From contig JAFUNC010000002.1 in the NCBI GenBank assembly GCA_017473115.1, positions 89,218 to 153,217 on the forward strand: a stretch of DNA of 64,000 nt. Reading direction: 5' to 3'. The position numbers and the translations under genes are program-made. The DNA comes from Lachnospiraceae bacterium. GTDB lineage: Bacteria > Bacillota > Clostridia > Lachnospirales > Lachnospiraceae. Shown here piece by piece: positions 45,583-54,035 of this stretch; the first letter of the stretch is position 1, and every line of letters starts with the position of its first letter. A model generated the notes under the pieces. It was not told the origin of the DNA. It saw only the letters and a program-made list of their open reading frames with translations, and searched no databases.

Positions 45583-47070
45583 ATGAACTTACAATACAGA
45601 AGCTCAAGAGGTGGACAGGAAGGAGTCAGTGCTTCGGAAGCAATTATCCAGGGACTTGCGAAAGACGGAGGTCTTTTTGTACCGGATTGTTTTCCGAAAC
45701 TTGAAATCAGCCTGGAAGATTGTGCAAAGTTAAATTATAAAGAACTTGCTTATGAGGTGATGAAGTTATTCCTGACAGATTTTACCGAGGAAGAGTTGCG
45801 GGGCTGTATTGAAAGAGCCTATGACGAGAAGTTTGATACAGAGGAAATTGCACCTTTGGCAGAAGTGGACCAGGCATATTATCTGGAATTATTCCACGGA
45901 GCGACCATTGCTTTTAAGGATATGGCATTATCCATCCTTCCTCATTTGATGACTACAGCTGCAAAGAAGAATCATGTAGAGCAGGAAATCGTAATTTTAA
46001 CCGCAACATCCGGAGATACCGGTAAGGCTGCTTTGGCAGGTTTTGCAGGTGTGGAAGGTACCAGAATTGTAGTCTTTTATCCTAAAAACGGTGTATCCGC
46101 AATTCAGGAAAAACAGATGGTAACCCAGAAAGGAAATAATGTTAAAGTAATCGGTATTACCGGTAATTTTGATGATGCCCAGACCGGTGTAAAGAATATT
46201 TTCGGTGATAAGGAAATGGCAGAAGAACTTGCCAAGGCAGGTTTTGTATTTTCGTCTGCAAACTCCATTAATATCGGACGTTTGGTGCCGCAGGTGGTTT
46301 ACTACGTTTATGCTTATGCCAAATTAGTAAAAGAAGGCAGAATCAAAGCAGGAGATGCAATTAATGTTACCGTTCCTACCGGTAACTTTGGAAATATTTT
46401 AGCGGGATATTATGCAAAACAGATTGGCGTGCCTATTGCAAAATTGATTTGTGCGTCCAATGAGAATAAAGTTTTGTTTGATTTCTTTGCGACCGGATGT
46501 TATGACAGAAACCGTGAGTTTATTTTAACTACATCACCGTCCATGGATATTCTGATTTCAAGTAATCTTGAAAGATTGATTTATCTGATTGCAGGAAGTG
46601 ATGCAGATAAGAATCGCGGTTTGATGGAGAGTTTATCTGCAACCGGTAAATATACCATTGATGAAGACATGAAGAAGAAGTTGGAAGACTTTGAGGGTGG
46701 TTTTGCGAGTGAAGCAGAAGTGGCAGAGACTATTCGTCGTGTGTATGAAAAGACCGGTTATGTAATGGATACACACACAGCCGTAGCATCTACGGTATAC
46801 GAGCAATATCGTGAGAAAACAGCAGATGAAACTCCTACCGTAATTGTATCTACAGCCAGTCCTTTTAAATTTACAAGAAGTGTAATGGAAGCGGTAGCAG
46901 GTTCCGTTGAAAATAAGAGTGATTTTGAACTGATTGATAAACTTTCCCAAATTGCCAATGTAAGTATTCCGAACGCAATTGAAGAAATCAGAACCGCAGA
47001 GGTGTTGCATGATACCGTATGCGATAAGGAAGATATGAAGAACCAGGTAAAGAAGTTTTTGGGCTTATAG
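45583..47070 (+). CDS. thrC: Threonine synthase
   Basis: A 495-residue PLP enzyme. The N-terminal YRSSRGGQEGVSASEAIIQGLAKDGGLF is typical of thrC; the PLP lysine lies in GATIAFKDMAL, and TATSGDTGKAALAGF and VPTGNFGNI bind phosphate and PLP. It converts O-phosphohomoserine to threonine. Full length for the microbial ThrC class. The next gene starts 16 bases downstream, so a REC-GGDEF protein is probably on the same transcript, an odd pairing. Confidence 0.95.
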   Translation: MNLQYRSSRGGQEGVSASEAIIQGLAKDGGLFVPDCFPKLEISLEDCAKLNYKELAYEVMKLFLTDFTEEELRGCIERAYDEKFDTEEIAPLAEVDQAYYLELFHGATIAFKDMALSILPHLMTTAAKKNHVEQEIVILTATSGDTGKAALAGFAGVEGTRIVVFYPKNGVSAIQEKQMVTQKGNNVKVIGITGNFDDAQTGVKNIFGDKEMAEELAKAGFVFSSANSINIGRLVPQVVYYVYAYAKLVKEGRIKAGDAINVTVPTGNFGNILAGYYAKQIGVPIAKLICASNENKVLFDFFATGCYDRNREFILTTSPSMDILISSNLERLIYLIAGSDADKNRGLMESLSATGKYTIDEDMKKKLEDFEGGFASEAEVAETIRRVYEKTGYVMDTHTAVASTVYEQYREKTADETPTVIVSTASPFKFTRSVMEAVAGSVENKSDFELIDKLSQIANVSIPNAIEEIRTAEVLHDTVCDKEDMKNQVKKFLGL

Positions 47071-47085
47071 TTTTGGGAGAAAAAG

Positions 47086-48441
47086 ATGGAAAAAGCGAAA
47101 CATATTCTGATCGTAGATGATGTGACCACAAATTTAAAATTGGCTGCAGAAGTTTTGCAGGAGCACTATAAACTTTCCATGGCTAAGTCCGGACAGCAGG
47201 CGCTTCAGTTTTTGCAGAAAGCAAGACCGGATTTGATTCTGTTGGATGTCAGAATGCCCGAAATGGATGGGTATCAGACTTTGGAATTGATTAAAGCAAA
47301 CCCTGATACTGCTAATATTCCCGTAGTATTTTTAACTGTGGACGATCAGAGGGAGAGTGAAATCAAAGGCTTAAAAATGGGGGCAATGGATTTTATTTTA
47401 AAACCTTTCGAACCGGAAGTAATGTTAAGCCGTATTGATAAAATTCTTCAGATTGAGGATTTGCGCAAGAATTTATCCATCAGTGCCCGGAAGGATGTTT
47501 TGACAGGACTCTGGAATCGTAAACATTTAGAAGATGAAGTGGAACGTTTCCTGGATGAAAATGGCCAAAAAGCTGTTTTTATGATTATGGATATTGATAA
47601 TTTTAAGCATGTAAATGATACTTACGGTCACATTATGGGTGATGCGGTTCTTGAATGCATCGGAAGTATTCTTAAGAACAGCGTTGGACCGCGTGACATT
47701 GCGGCCAGAATCGGTGGGGATGAATTTGCCCTTTTCTTAAAAGGTGATTATACCGATGGCGAAGTGTGTGAATATTGCGAAATGATTTTTGAACAGATTG
47801 AGAATGAGATGACTGAGGTCATTAAAAAGGATAAGGCAGTGTCTCTTTCGATTGGTATTGCACAGGTTCCTATGGATGCGTACGATTATTTCGGATTGTA
47901 TTCCAAGGCAGATAAGGCGTTGTACTATGTGAAGCAGAATGGAAAAAATGATTATCATTTCTTTAGCCGTAAAGAAGAAATCCCGGAAGTGCAGGAAGCA
48001 GAAAGCGAAGTCAGTTCCGTGGATATGGAGAAATTGGAACAGTTTGTTGAGGAACGCAATGAGGTGGAAGGTGCATACCGGGTTGAGTATGAAGGATTTA
48101 AGCACATATACCATTTTGTTTCAAGAGGTCTCGGTCGAAATGGTCAGACGGTTCAGATGGCATTGTTTACCTTAAATTATATTAAAAGTATGGGCATTAC
48201 CCATGAAATGTTGCAGGAAGCGATGAAGGAGTTAGAACGTGCCATTATTGTATCCTTGCGTCAAGGAGATGTTACTACACAGTACAGCAGTTTCCAATAT
48301 GTAGTTCTTTTAATGAATACCAGTGAGGAAAACGGTGAAAAAGTAGTGCACAGAATTCTGGATACGTGGGAGCAGATGAATGAATACGGCGGTATTCAGT
48401 TGGATTATGCCATCAAGCAGGTGGAAGCCAAGCATAAATAG
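47086..48441 (+). CDS. Response regulator with GGDEF diguanylate cyclase domain
   Basis: A 451-residue protein. The receiver domain (1-120) has DD at 11-12, D54 in LLDVRMPEMDG and K106 in LKPF. The cyclase domain (~130-300) has an intact G210-G-D-E-F214 and MDIDNFKHVNDTYGH. The inhibitory I-site RxxD, nine residues before the motif, reads GPRD, so the Arg is missing and feedback inhibition may be weak. The last ~120 residues (from ~330) form an extra domain with some GGDEF-like character (TQYSSFQYVVLL) but no motif. ATG follows TTTTGGGAG. Confidence 0.88.
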   Translation: MEKAKHILIVDDVTTNLKLAAEVLQEHYKLSMAKSGQQALQFLQKARPDLILLDVRMPEMDGYQTLELIKANPDTANIPVVFLTVDDQRESEIKGLKMGAMDFILKPFEPEVMLSRIDKILQIEDLRKNLSISARKDVLTGLWNRKHLEDEVERFLDENGQKAVFMIMDIDNFKHVNDTYGHIMGDAVLECIGSILKNSVGPRDIAARIGGDEFALFLKGDYTDGEVCEYCEMIFEQIENEMTEVIKKDKAVSLSIGIAQVPMDAYDYFGLYSKADKALYYVKQNGKNDYHFFSRKEEIPEVQEAESEVSSVDMEKLEQFVEERNEVEGAYRVEYEGFKHIYHFVSRGLGRNGQTVQMALFTLNYIKSMGITHEMLQEAMKELERAIIVSLRQGDVTTQYSSFQYVVLLMNTSEENGEKVVHRILDTWEQMNEYGGIQLDYAIKQVEAKHK

Positions 48442-48500
48442 TTAGGAATAAAGCATATCATAGATTTTAAAAGTTCATAGTCGGTTTTTGTCAAATAATA

Positions 48501-48532
48501 AAGGGTGTTCATTTCGAACACCCTTATTTTTT
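48501..48532. terminator. Bidirectional terminator between REC-GGDEF and citrate synthase
   Basis: A 10-bp perfect stem AAGGGTGTTC / GAACACCCTT with a five-base loop, followed by ATTTTTT on the plus strand; the left flank AATAATA is a weak T run for the minus strand. Confidence 0.8.
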
Positions 48533-48537
48533 GGAAA

Positions 48538-49902
48538 TTATCTGTTTTCGATGGGAAGATAAGGCATATCTTCATGGATAGGTCTGTATGCAGGACGGAT
48601 AATTTTACCGTTGTTTGCAAGTTCTTCCAGACGATGCGCGGACCAGCCTACAATTCTTGCCATGGCAAACATGGGAGTATAAAGTTCGTGAGGAAGCCCT
48701 AACATGTTATAAATAAATCCGGAATAGAAGTCTACGTTGATACTTACGCCCTTATACATCTTGCGTTCTGCAGCGATAATTTCAGGAGCAAGACGTTCTA
48801 CAAGAGAGTAGAGTTCAAATTCAGCCATAAGACCTTTTTCTGCGGATAAGTCATCTACGTACTGTTTTAAAATAACGGAACGGGGGTCTGACTTGGAGTA
48901 AATTGCATGACCTACACCGTAAATCAAACCGGCATGATCAAAGGCCTCTTTGTGAAGCAGTTTCTTTAAGTAATTACTTACTTCATCTTCATCCTTCCAA
49001 TCTTTTACCTGTTTTTTCATATCTTCAAACATCTGTACAACCTTAATGTTGGCGCCGCCGTGACGGGGACCTTTTAAGGAACCGATTGCTGCTGCAATTG
49101 CGGAGTAAGTATCGGTTAAGGTTGAAGTTACAACGTGAGTAGTAAAAGTAGAGTTGTTACCGCCACCATGTTCCATATGAAGTACCAAGGCAATGTCAAG
49201 TAATTGAGCCTCGAGAGGTGTATATTTACTGTCCGGTCTTAACATATGCAGAATGTTTTCTGCAGTAGATAATTCGGGCTGAGGATTGTGAATATACATA
49301 CTCTTGCCGTCATGATAATGATTATAAGCATGATATCCGTAAATGCTCAGCATGGGGAACATGCTGATAAGTTGTAAGGATTGTCTTAATACGTTGGGCA
49401 AAGAAGTGTCATCTGCTCTGTCATCGTAAGAGTAGAGTGTCAGAACACTTCGTGCAAGAGTATTCATCATATCCTTACTGGGAGCTTTCATAATAATATC
49501 ACGTACAAAACTTGTAGGCAGAGTACGATAGCCTGCCAACATTTGCTTGAAGTTTTCAAGTTCTTTTGCATCCGGTAATTTATCGAAAAGAAGCAGATAG
49601 GTTACTTCTTCGAAACCAAAACGATTCTGTTCTGCAAATCCTTTTACTAAATCTTTTACATTATATCCGCGATAGAAGAGTTCGCCGTGAGTAGGAACCT
49701 GCTCACCGTTTACCAATTTGTTTGCGCGTACGTCTGAAATATGGGTAAGACCGGCAAGAACACCTTTGCCGTTCAAATCTCTTAAACCACGTTTTACTTC
49801 ATATTTTGTAAAAAGTTCGGAATCTATGACTCCGTGCTCACTACACATATTCGCTAAACGGATAATATCGGGTGTTATTTCACAGTACTTATTGTATTCC
49901 AT
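48538..49902 (-). CDS. gltA: Citrate synthase family enzyme
   Basis: A 454-residue type-II-like citrate synthase. ELFYRGYNVKDLV starts the active core; MEHGGGNNSTFTTHV (His), LKGPRHGGANIKV (His) and IYGVGHAIYSKSDPR match the conserved His/Asp/Arg sites. The length and N-terminal SELFTKYEVKRGLRDLNGKGVLAGLT fit the clostridial citrate (Si/Re-uncertain) group; citrate versus 2-methylcitrate cannot be told by eye. The gene stands alone, with an AGAAAGGTGG ribosome binding site and its own promoter. Confidence 0.92.
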   Translation of the reverse strand: MEYNKYCEITPDIIRLANMCSEHGVIDSELFTKYEVKRGLRDLNGKGVLAGLTHISDVRANKLVNGEQVPTHGELFYRGYNVKDLVKGFAEQNRFGFEEVTYLLLFDKLPDAKELENFKQMLAGYRTLPTSFVRDIIMKAPSKDMMNTLARSVLTLYSYDDRADDTSLPNVLRQSLQLISMFPMLSIYGYHAYNHYHDGKSMYIHNPQPELSTAENILHMLRPDSKYTPLEAQLLDIALVLHMEHGGGNNSTFTTHVVTSTLTDTYSAIAAAIGSLKGPRHGGANIKVVQMFEDMKKQVKDWKDEDEVSNYLKKLLHKEAFDHAGLIYGVGHAIYSKSDPRSVILKQYVDDLSAEKGLMAEFELYSLVERLAPEIIAAERKMYKGVSINVDFYSGFIYNMLGLPHELYTPMFAMARIVGWSAHRLEELANNGKIIRPAYRPIHEDMPYLPIENR

Positions 49903-49956
49903 ATTTTTCCACCTTTCTTTGTCTGTCTAGTGTTTACATAAAATGCAACCGAATAT

Positions 49957-49986
49957 ATCTTATCACGGGATAAACATCAATGACAA
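49957..49986 (-). promoter_or_regulatory. Likely promoter of citrate synthase
   Basis: On the minus strand TTGTCA (49986-49981), 18 bases, then TAAGAT (49962-49957) with TGA before it as extended -10. Leader about 48 nt. Confidence 0.5.
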
Positions 49987-50096
49987 GTAAAAATTCCAGA
50001 ATATGCAAAAAGTTAATATTTTCAACACAAAATGTACACATTCTATGGTAAAATAAAGGAGTCCCAATTTGTTTTGATGTATAAATATAAAAAAGA

Positions 50097-50247
50097 TGCA
50101 GGAAGAATTATTTTATATTCCAACAGAACACACTCGCGTTCGGTTGAAAACGTAACGGTACTAAACTCGTACTGCATTGCATTTGTACTCGTCAAGTACC
50201 GACGTTTTCAAAACGGTTCTTTATGGAATAAAAATATTCTTCCTGCA
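50097..50247. repeat. Structured palindromic repeat, copy 1
   Basis: A 151-base element in the 414-base spacer between gltA and the next gene. The outer arms TGCAGGAAGAAT / ATTCTTCCTGCA are perfect and continue with TATTTTATATTCCA facing TGGAATAAAAATA. Inside, TTGAAAACGT / ACGTTTTCAA, GGTACT / AGTACC and GTAC / GTAC make a nested stem closed by the loop TGCATTGCATTT (50173-50184). A second copy lies at 56854-57003. The middle strands and loop are almost identical in both, while arms change together and still pair. Either a conserved RNA or a mobile palindromic repeat; orientation of function is unknown. Confidence 0.85.
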
Positions 50248-50316
50248 TTCGTTTAGATTGCGTAAATCAACACAAATTGAACTCTTAATATTAAACATTT
50301 ATGTGAGGCATAGATT

Positions 50317-50871
50317 ATGGAATTAAAATTTGATGCCAATGAAGTTTTGCAAGAACGATTAGCTTCAAGTATGGGATTAAATAAATATCAATTTATAATT
50401 GGTCAATTGAATAAAACTGATATATCTACCAATGAAAATTTTCAAAGAGTTTTCAATGGATTCTACATAGTTAGAAGAAACGAGACATGGAGAAAAGTAT
50501 ATTATGAATATTTTGAGCACGTTAAAAATGAAAAACCTACTTTCGCAAGTATTTTGATGTACTTATATGAGAAGACAGGAAACATAGAACCATCATTTGC
50601 AAGTAAGATGCTTGCAACCATAATTCCGGAAAAACCAATATGGGATCATTATGTTATTCAGAATTTAAATTTAAAGTTGGTTGGTGCAACGAAAAGAGAG
50701 AGATTAGAGAATGCCATAGCAATCTATTCCGATATTGAAAAATGGTATGAAGATTTTCTGCAAACAGATGAAGCAAAAGAATGTATTGAAGTATTTGACC
50801 GTATGCTACCAAAGTATAAAAATATATCAAGCATAAAGAAAATAGATAGCATTATTTGGAGTATAAGATAA
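50317..50871 (+). CDS. Hypothetical protein, 184 residues
   Basis: Not recognised. A soluble, helix-rich, basic protein (no membrane segment or signal peptide). Notable pieces: YIVRRNETWRKVYYEYFE, SILMYLYEKTGNIEPSFASKMLATI, and KPIWDHYVIQNLNLKL, in a pattern seen in helical unknown-function proteins. Base composition is clearly more AT-rich than the flanking genes and the codon choice differs (many ATA, AAT, AAA), which suggests recent acquisition. It sits 70 bases downstream of repeat copy 1 and before pepP. Start has GTGAGG upstream. Possibly a stress or defence gene; that is only a guess. Confidence 0.6.
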   Translation: MELKFDANEVLQERLASSMGLNKYQFIIGQLNKTDISTNENFQRVFNGFYIVRRNETWRKVYYEYFEHVKNEKPTFASILMYLYEKTGNIEPSFASKMLATIIPEKPIWDHYVIQNLNLKLVGATKRERLENAIAIYSDIEKWYEDFLQTDEAKECIEVFDRMLPKYKNISSIKKIDSIIWSIR

Positions 50872-50932
50872 AATACATATGGCAATTATTGCATTAATAA
50901 TTGTGCATAAATAATAGTGTAAGGAGCAATTT

Positions 50933-52774
50933 ATGGCTACCATCTACAAAACAAGAATCAACTTATTACAAACTAAATTAAAAGAACTCAATATTGATTA
51001 CTTCATCATTAGTGATGCAGACCCGCATCATTCGGAGTACGTATGCGACTATTATAAAATGCGCAGTGCCTTCAGTGGTTTTACGGGTTCCAACGGAACA
51101 CTTCTTGTGGGAAGGGAAGATGCGTACCTTTGGACGGACGGCAGATATTTTATCCAGGCGGAGAAGGAACTTGCGGGCAGTGATATTGTGCTGATGCGTG
51201 TGGGTGAAAAAAATGTGCCCACAGTGTGTGATTTTTTGGCACAACATAGCGAAGAGGGTGAGGGCAAGTCTATCACCATTGGCTGTGACGGCAGTTGTAT
51301 GATGAAAGGTGCCATGGATGAAATCAAGGATGCCCTTGCGAAAGTTGGTAAAAAGGCAGACTTTTATTTCAATGACAAAATAATAAGAGAAATTTTGCAA
51401 GAAACCGGCGCTGAGGAGAAATATTTTAAATCTAACAGCGGTAAAATCCGCGTCTTGCCCGATTCTTTACAGGGAAAACGTGTTGATAATAATATCCAAG
51501 CAATCAGAGAAGCATTGTTGCAAGCACGAGCAGATGTCTTTTTGTCTGCAAAACTTGACAGCAATATGTATCTATTCAATATCAGAGGTGAAGATATCAC
51601 CTACAATCCTGTGGCTTTTTCTTATGTGCTGGTTACGGATAAGGACGTTGTTTTATTTGTAAAAGACGAGGCGGTGACGGAAGAATTAATAGAACATGCA
51701 AATCGTTATAATATCTTACTCGAAAGTTATGATAACTTTGAAGAAAATTTGGCGTTTTACGGGGCGGGAAAAAATGTTGTGACAGAGTCGGCGTCCTTAA
51801 GTGCCAAATCTTATGAAGTATTGACCGCAAACAATGCTAAAGTGTTGGAAGGCGACTGTGGTGTTGCACTTTTGCAGGCGGTGAAAAGTAAAAAGGAAAT
51901 TAAATTAATCAAGGAAATTTACGTAAAAGACAGTGCAGTAGTATGCAAGTTTTTATATTGGTTATCGAAACAGACACCGGGCACGATTACGGAATATGAT
52001 GCGGCTTGTAAAATGGATGCGTTACGTGGCGAAATTCCGGAAAACAGAGGATTGTCTTTTCACACAATTTCAGCCTTTGGACCGAATGCGGCGATGATGC
52101 ATTATGAAACGGCAAAAGAAACTTGCGCTACTATAGAAGAAGGCAATTTGTATCTTCTGGATTCCGGTGGGCAGTATGACGGTGGTACTACGGATGTAAC
52201 AAGAACGGTTGTGATTGGTGAGCCCACAGAAGAAATGAAGCAGGACTTTACAAGGGTGGTAAGAGGAATGCTTGCGCTTCAGAATGCGGTTTTTATGAAG
52301 GGCTGTACCGGAATGAATCTGGATATTTTGGCGCGGAAACCTATGTGGGAAGCGTATATGGATTATAAGTGCGGTACGGGGCACGGCATCGGTTATATGC
52401 TAAATGTTCACGAAGGTCCTCAGGCAATACGAATGAGAGGAACCGGTGTTGCCGGGAAAACAGAGTTTGAACCGGGAATGTTGATTTCGGATGAACCCGG
52501 TGTCTATTTGGAAGGCAAATACGGTATCCGTATAGAAAATATTTTATTATGCCGTGAGATTTGTGAAAATGAGAACGGAGATTTTCTCGGATTTGAGTCT
52601 TTAACTTATGTTCCTGTGGATATGCGCCTGATTGCGAAAGAGCAGATGGAACCGAAAGAGTGGCAGGCGCTTTGTAAGTACCAAAAGGAAGTGTATGAGA
52701 AGGTGGCACCGCTTTTAACTGAGGAGGAACGTAAGTGGTTGGAAACCGAAACGATACGTAGTTGTGCAAAGTAG
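50933..52774 (+). CDS. pepP: Xaa-Pro aminopeptidase (M24B)
   Basis: A 613-residue peptidase with two creatinase N-terminal domains, as in large Xaa-Pro aminopeptidases, and a C-terminal pita-bread domain. Metal ligands are LDSGGQYDGGTTDVTRT (two Asp), GTGHGIGYMLNVHEGP (His) and ISDEPGVY / GIRIENI (two Glu). It removes N-terminal residues before proline. ATG follows TAAGGAGCAA. It is not obviously in an operon with its neighbours. Confidence 0.92.
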   Translation: MATIYKTRINLLQTKLKELNIDYFIISDADPHHSEYVCDYYKMRSAFSGFTGSNGTLLVGREDAYLWTDGRYFIQAEKELAGSDIVLMRVGEKNVPTVCDFLAQHSEEGEGKSITIGCDGSCMMKGAMDEIKDALAKVGKKADFYFNDKIIREILQETGAEEKYFKSNSGKIRVLPDSLQGKRVDNNIQAIREALLQARADVFLSAKLDSNMYLFNIRGEDITYNPVAFSYVLVTDKDVVLFVKDEAVTEELIEHANRYNILLESYDNFEENLAFYGAGKNVVTESASLSAKSYEVLTANNAKVLEGDCGVALLQAVKSKKEIKLIKEIYVKDSAVVCKFLYWLSKQTPGTITEYDAACKMDALRGEIPENRGLSFHTISAFGPNAAMMHYETAKETCATIEEGNLYLLDSGGQYDGGTTDVTRTVVIGEPTEEMKQDFTRVVRGMLALQNAVFMKGCTGMNLDILARKPMWEAYMDYKCGTGHGIGYMLNVHEGPQAIRMRGTGVAGKTEFEPGMLISDEPGVYLEGKYGIRIENILLCREICENENGDFLGFESLTYVPVDMRLIAKEQMEPKEWQALCKYQKEVYEKVAPLLTEEERKWLETETIRSCAK

Positions 52775-52835
52775 CAGGAATAATAAAATAATATGCGAAT
52801 TAAGGTAAGAATAATAAAAGAATAGAACTTTTAAC

Positions 52836-52863
52836 TTGAAAAAGTATTGTTATATGATATGAT
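52836..52863 (+). promoter_or_regulatory. Likely promoter before the DUF4190-type gene
   Basis: TTGAAA (52836-52841) and TATGAT (52858-52863) at 16 bases, in the 172-base spacer after pepP. Confidence 0.45.
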
Positions 52864-52946
52864 AGGGATGTGTTTCACAGAGTATTGCTTTATACGAAAG
52901 TGGCATGAATGAATCAACAGTATTTAGGTAAAAGAGGAGAATGAAA

Positions 52947-53582
52947 ATGGACAATCAGACAATGAATTCACAAGAATTACAGGATCTCGCGAATTTGAAA
53001 CAGTTACATAAGGGCAAAGGTATTACGGCAACAGTTTTCGGTATTATATCCTTATTCGGATGCCTTGGACCGATTGCATTAATCTGTGGTATCGTAGCGA
53101 TTATTGTTGGTGCAAATGCAAGAAAGAAGAGTCAGAAGACGACAGGTACAGCAGGTATGGTTATGGGTATTATCGGTGTGGCACTTTCTGTGATTGCAAC
53201 AATTTTTATCATTGCTATGATGGCAGGTATTATGGCACCCTCAATGGTAAATTATGTGGATAAAACAGAAATTGCAAGTGATACACAACTCTGCGACACT
53301 GTGAAAACAGCGATTACGGTTGCATTATATGATCCTTCTTGTGCAGACGAAGAGTCTTTAGATTTTATTGCGTATTACAGTGATGGTTATTATCATGACC
53401 TTTCTGAAATTTATGAAGATGATTGTAAATTTGCAGAGTCTGTAAAAGAAATGTTGGGATATACTTCTTATGAGGATCTTTGCGCGGATTTACAATCTGA
53501 TGGTGCGGAAAATATTTTATTCTATATTAATGGTGATACAGTAGCGGTTAAAATTCCCGGCGCGGATATTGAAGTAGAGTAA
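52947..53582 (+). CDS. DUF4190-like membrane protein with pilin-like tail
   Basis: A 211-residue protein; ATG at 52947 has AGGAGA six bases before it. Residues ~25-100 show the DUF4190-type layout: two membrane segments with Gly-rich GIISLFGCLGPIALICGIVAIIVG and GTAGMVMGIIGVALSVIATI, and a basic KKSQK loop between. After the second segment, AGIMAPSMVNYVDKTEIASD resembles the start of a pilin or pseudopilin helix, followed by a soluble ~110-residue acidic domain ending EDIEVE. The role is unknown; an anchored, pilin-like surface protein is one reading. Confidence 0.6.
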   Translation: MDNQTMNSQELQDLANLKQLHKGKGITATVFGIISLFGCLGPIALICGIVAIIVGANARKKSQKTTGTAGMVMGIIGVALSVIATIFIIAMMAGIMAPSMVNYVDKTEIASDTQLCDTVKTAITVALYDPSCADEESLDFIAYYSDGYYHDLSEIYEDDCKFAESVKEMLGYTSYEDLCADLQSDGAENILFYINGDTVAVKIPGADIEVE

Positions 53583-53618
53583 TTTATAGAAATATAAAAA
53601 TCACATTCAGAAAAACTG

Positions 53619-53670
53619 AACCGACCTTCCAATGTTAGAATGAATAAACAACAATGGAAGGTCGGTTTTT
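53619..53670 (+). terminator. Terminator of the DUF4190-type gene
   Basis: A 13-bp perfect stem AACCGACCTTCCA / TGGAAGGTCGGTT followed by TTT. Confidence 0.8.
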
Positions 53671-53716
53671 ATGTAATAATTACTAAAAATTACAAGTGAG
53701 AAATACGCAATACAGA

Positions 53717-53745
53717 TTGCATTTTTTGCGTTTTTCGCATATAAT
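53717..53745 (+). promoter_or_regulatory. Strong SigA-type promoter of the 6S-like RNA
   Basis: TTGCAT (53717-53722), 17 bases, then TATAAT (53740-53745). No open reading frame follows, consistent with a non-coding RNA starting near 53752. Confidence 0.75.
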
Positions 53746-53751
53746 ATAACT

Positions 53752-53968
53752 ATCCTGAAATGTTCGAGAACTCTCGTTATTTTGAACCTACAAAACTTTA
53801 AACGGGATTCCTATATTGCTTTGCCTATGTCAGGCCTCACCGGATCTCAGTGGAAGGCAGAAGTAAAGTTGCGGTCGCCCACCTAGCCATAGCTAGGAGT
53901 CAAAATACGGGAACCGGCATTTTGGGTATTACGTGAAGACAAAGGGCGACTCTCAATGAGTCGCTTTT
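53752..53968 (+). ncRNA. ssrS: Probable 6S RNA (SsrS)
   Basis: A 217-base non-coding unit with its own promoter and terminator. TTATTTTGA near the 5' end pairs with TCAAAATA near 53899, enclosing a large region with a central hairpin built from CTTTGCC and GGCAGAAGTAAAG; this gives the closed-stem, open-centre look of Firmicutes 6S RNAs. The ACTTTAAACGGG and CCCACCTAG pieces resemble clostridial 6S sequences as I remember them. 6S RNA mimics an open promoter and sequesters SigA holoenzyme. An SRP RNA was considered because of GTCAGG, but the GGAA tetraloop and AGCAG side are missing. Confidence 0.6.
53942..53968 (+). terminator. Terminator of the 6S-like RNA
   Basis: GCGACTC / GAGTCGC with a five-base loop, extended by flanking AAGG / TTTT pairs and ending in TTTT. 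Confidence 0.75.
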
Positions 53969-54035
53969 ATTCTTTGTTAGCATAAAATTCACATTTGAAT
54001 CGTAAAATATACAAATTGGGACAACAAGGAAGAGA

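Noticed and set aside
50032-50256. 74-residue reading frame crossing repeat copy 1
   Set aside because: It is the repeat read in one frame; the second copy does not keep the frame, and the arms are complementary, which points to structure rather than coding.
53740-53968. Cyclic-di-GMP riboswitch or SRP RNA at the 53.8 kb RNA
   Set aside because: No GEMM-type core or tetraloop receptor is visible, and the SRP helix 8 GGAA tetraloop with AGCAG side is missing; 6S fits better.
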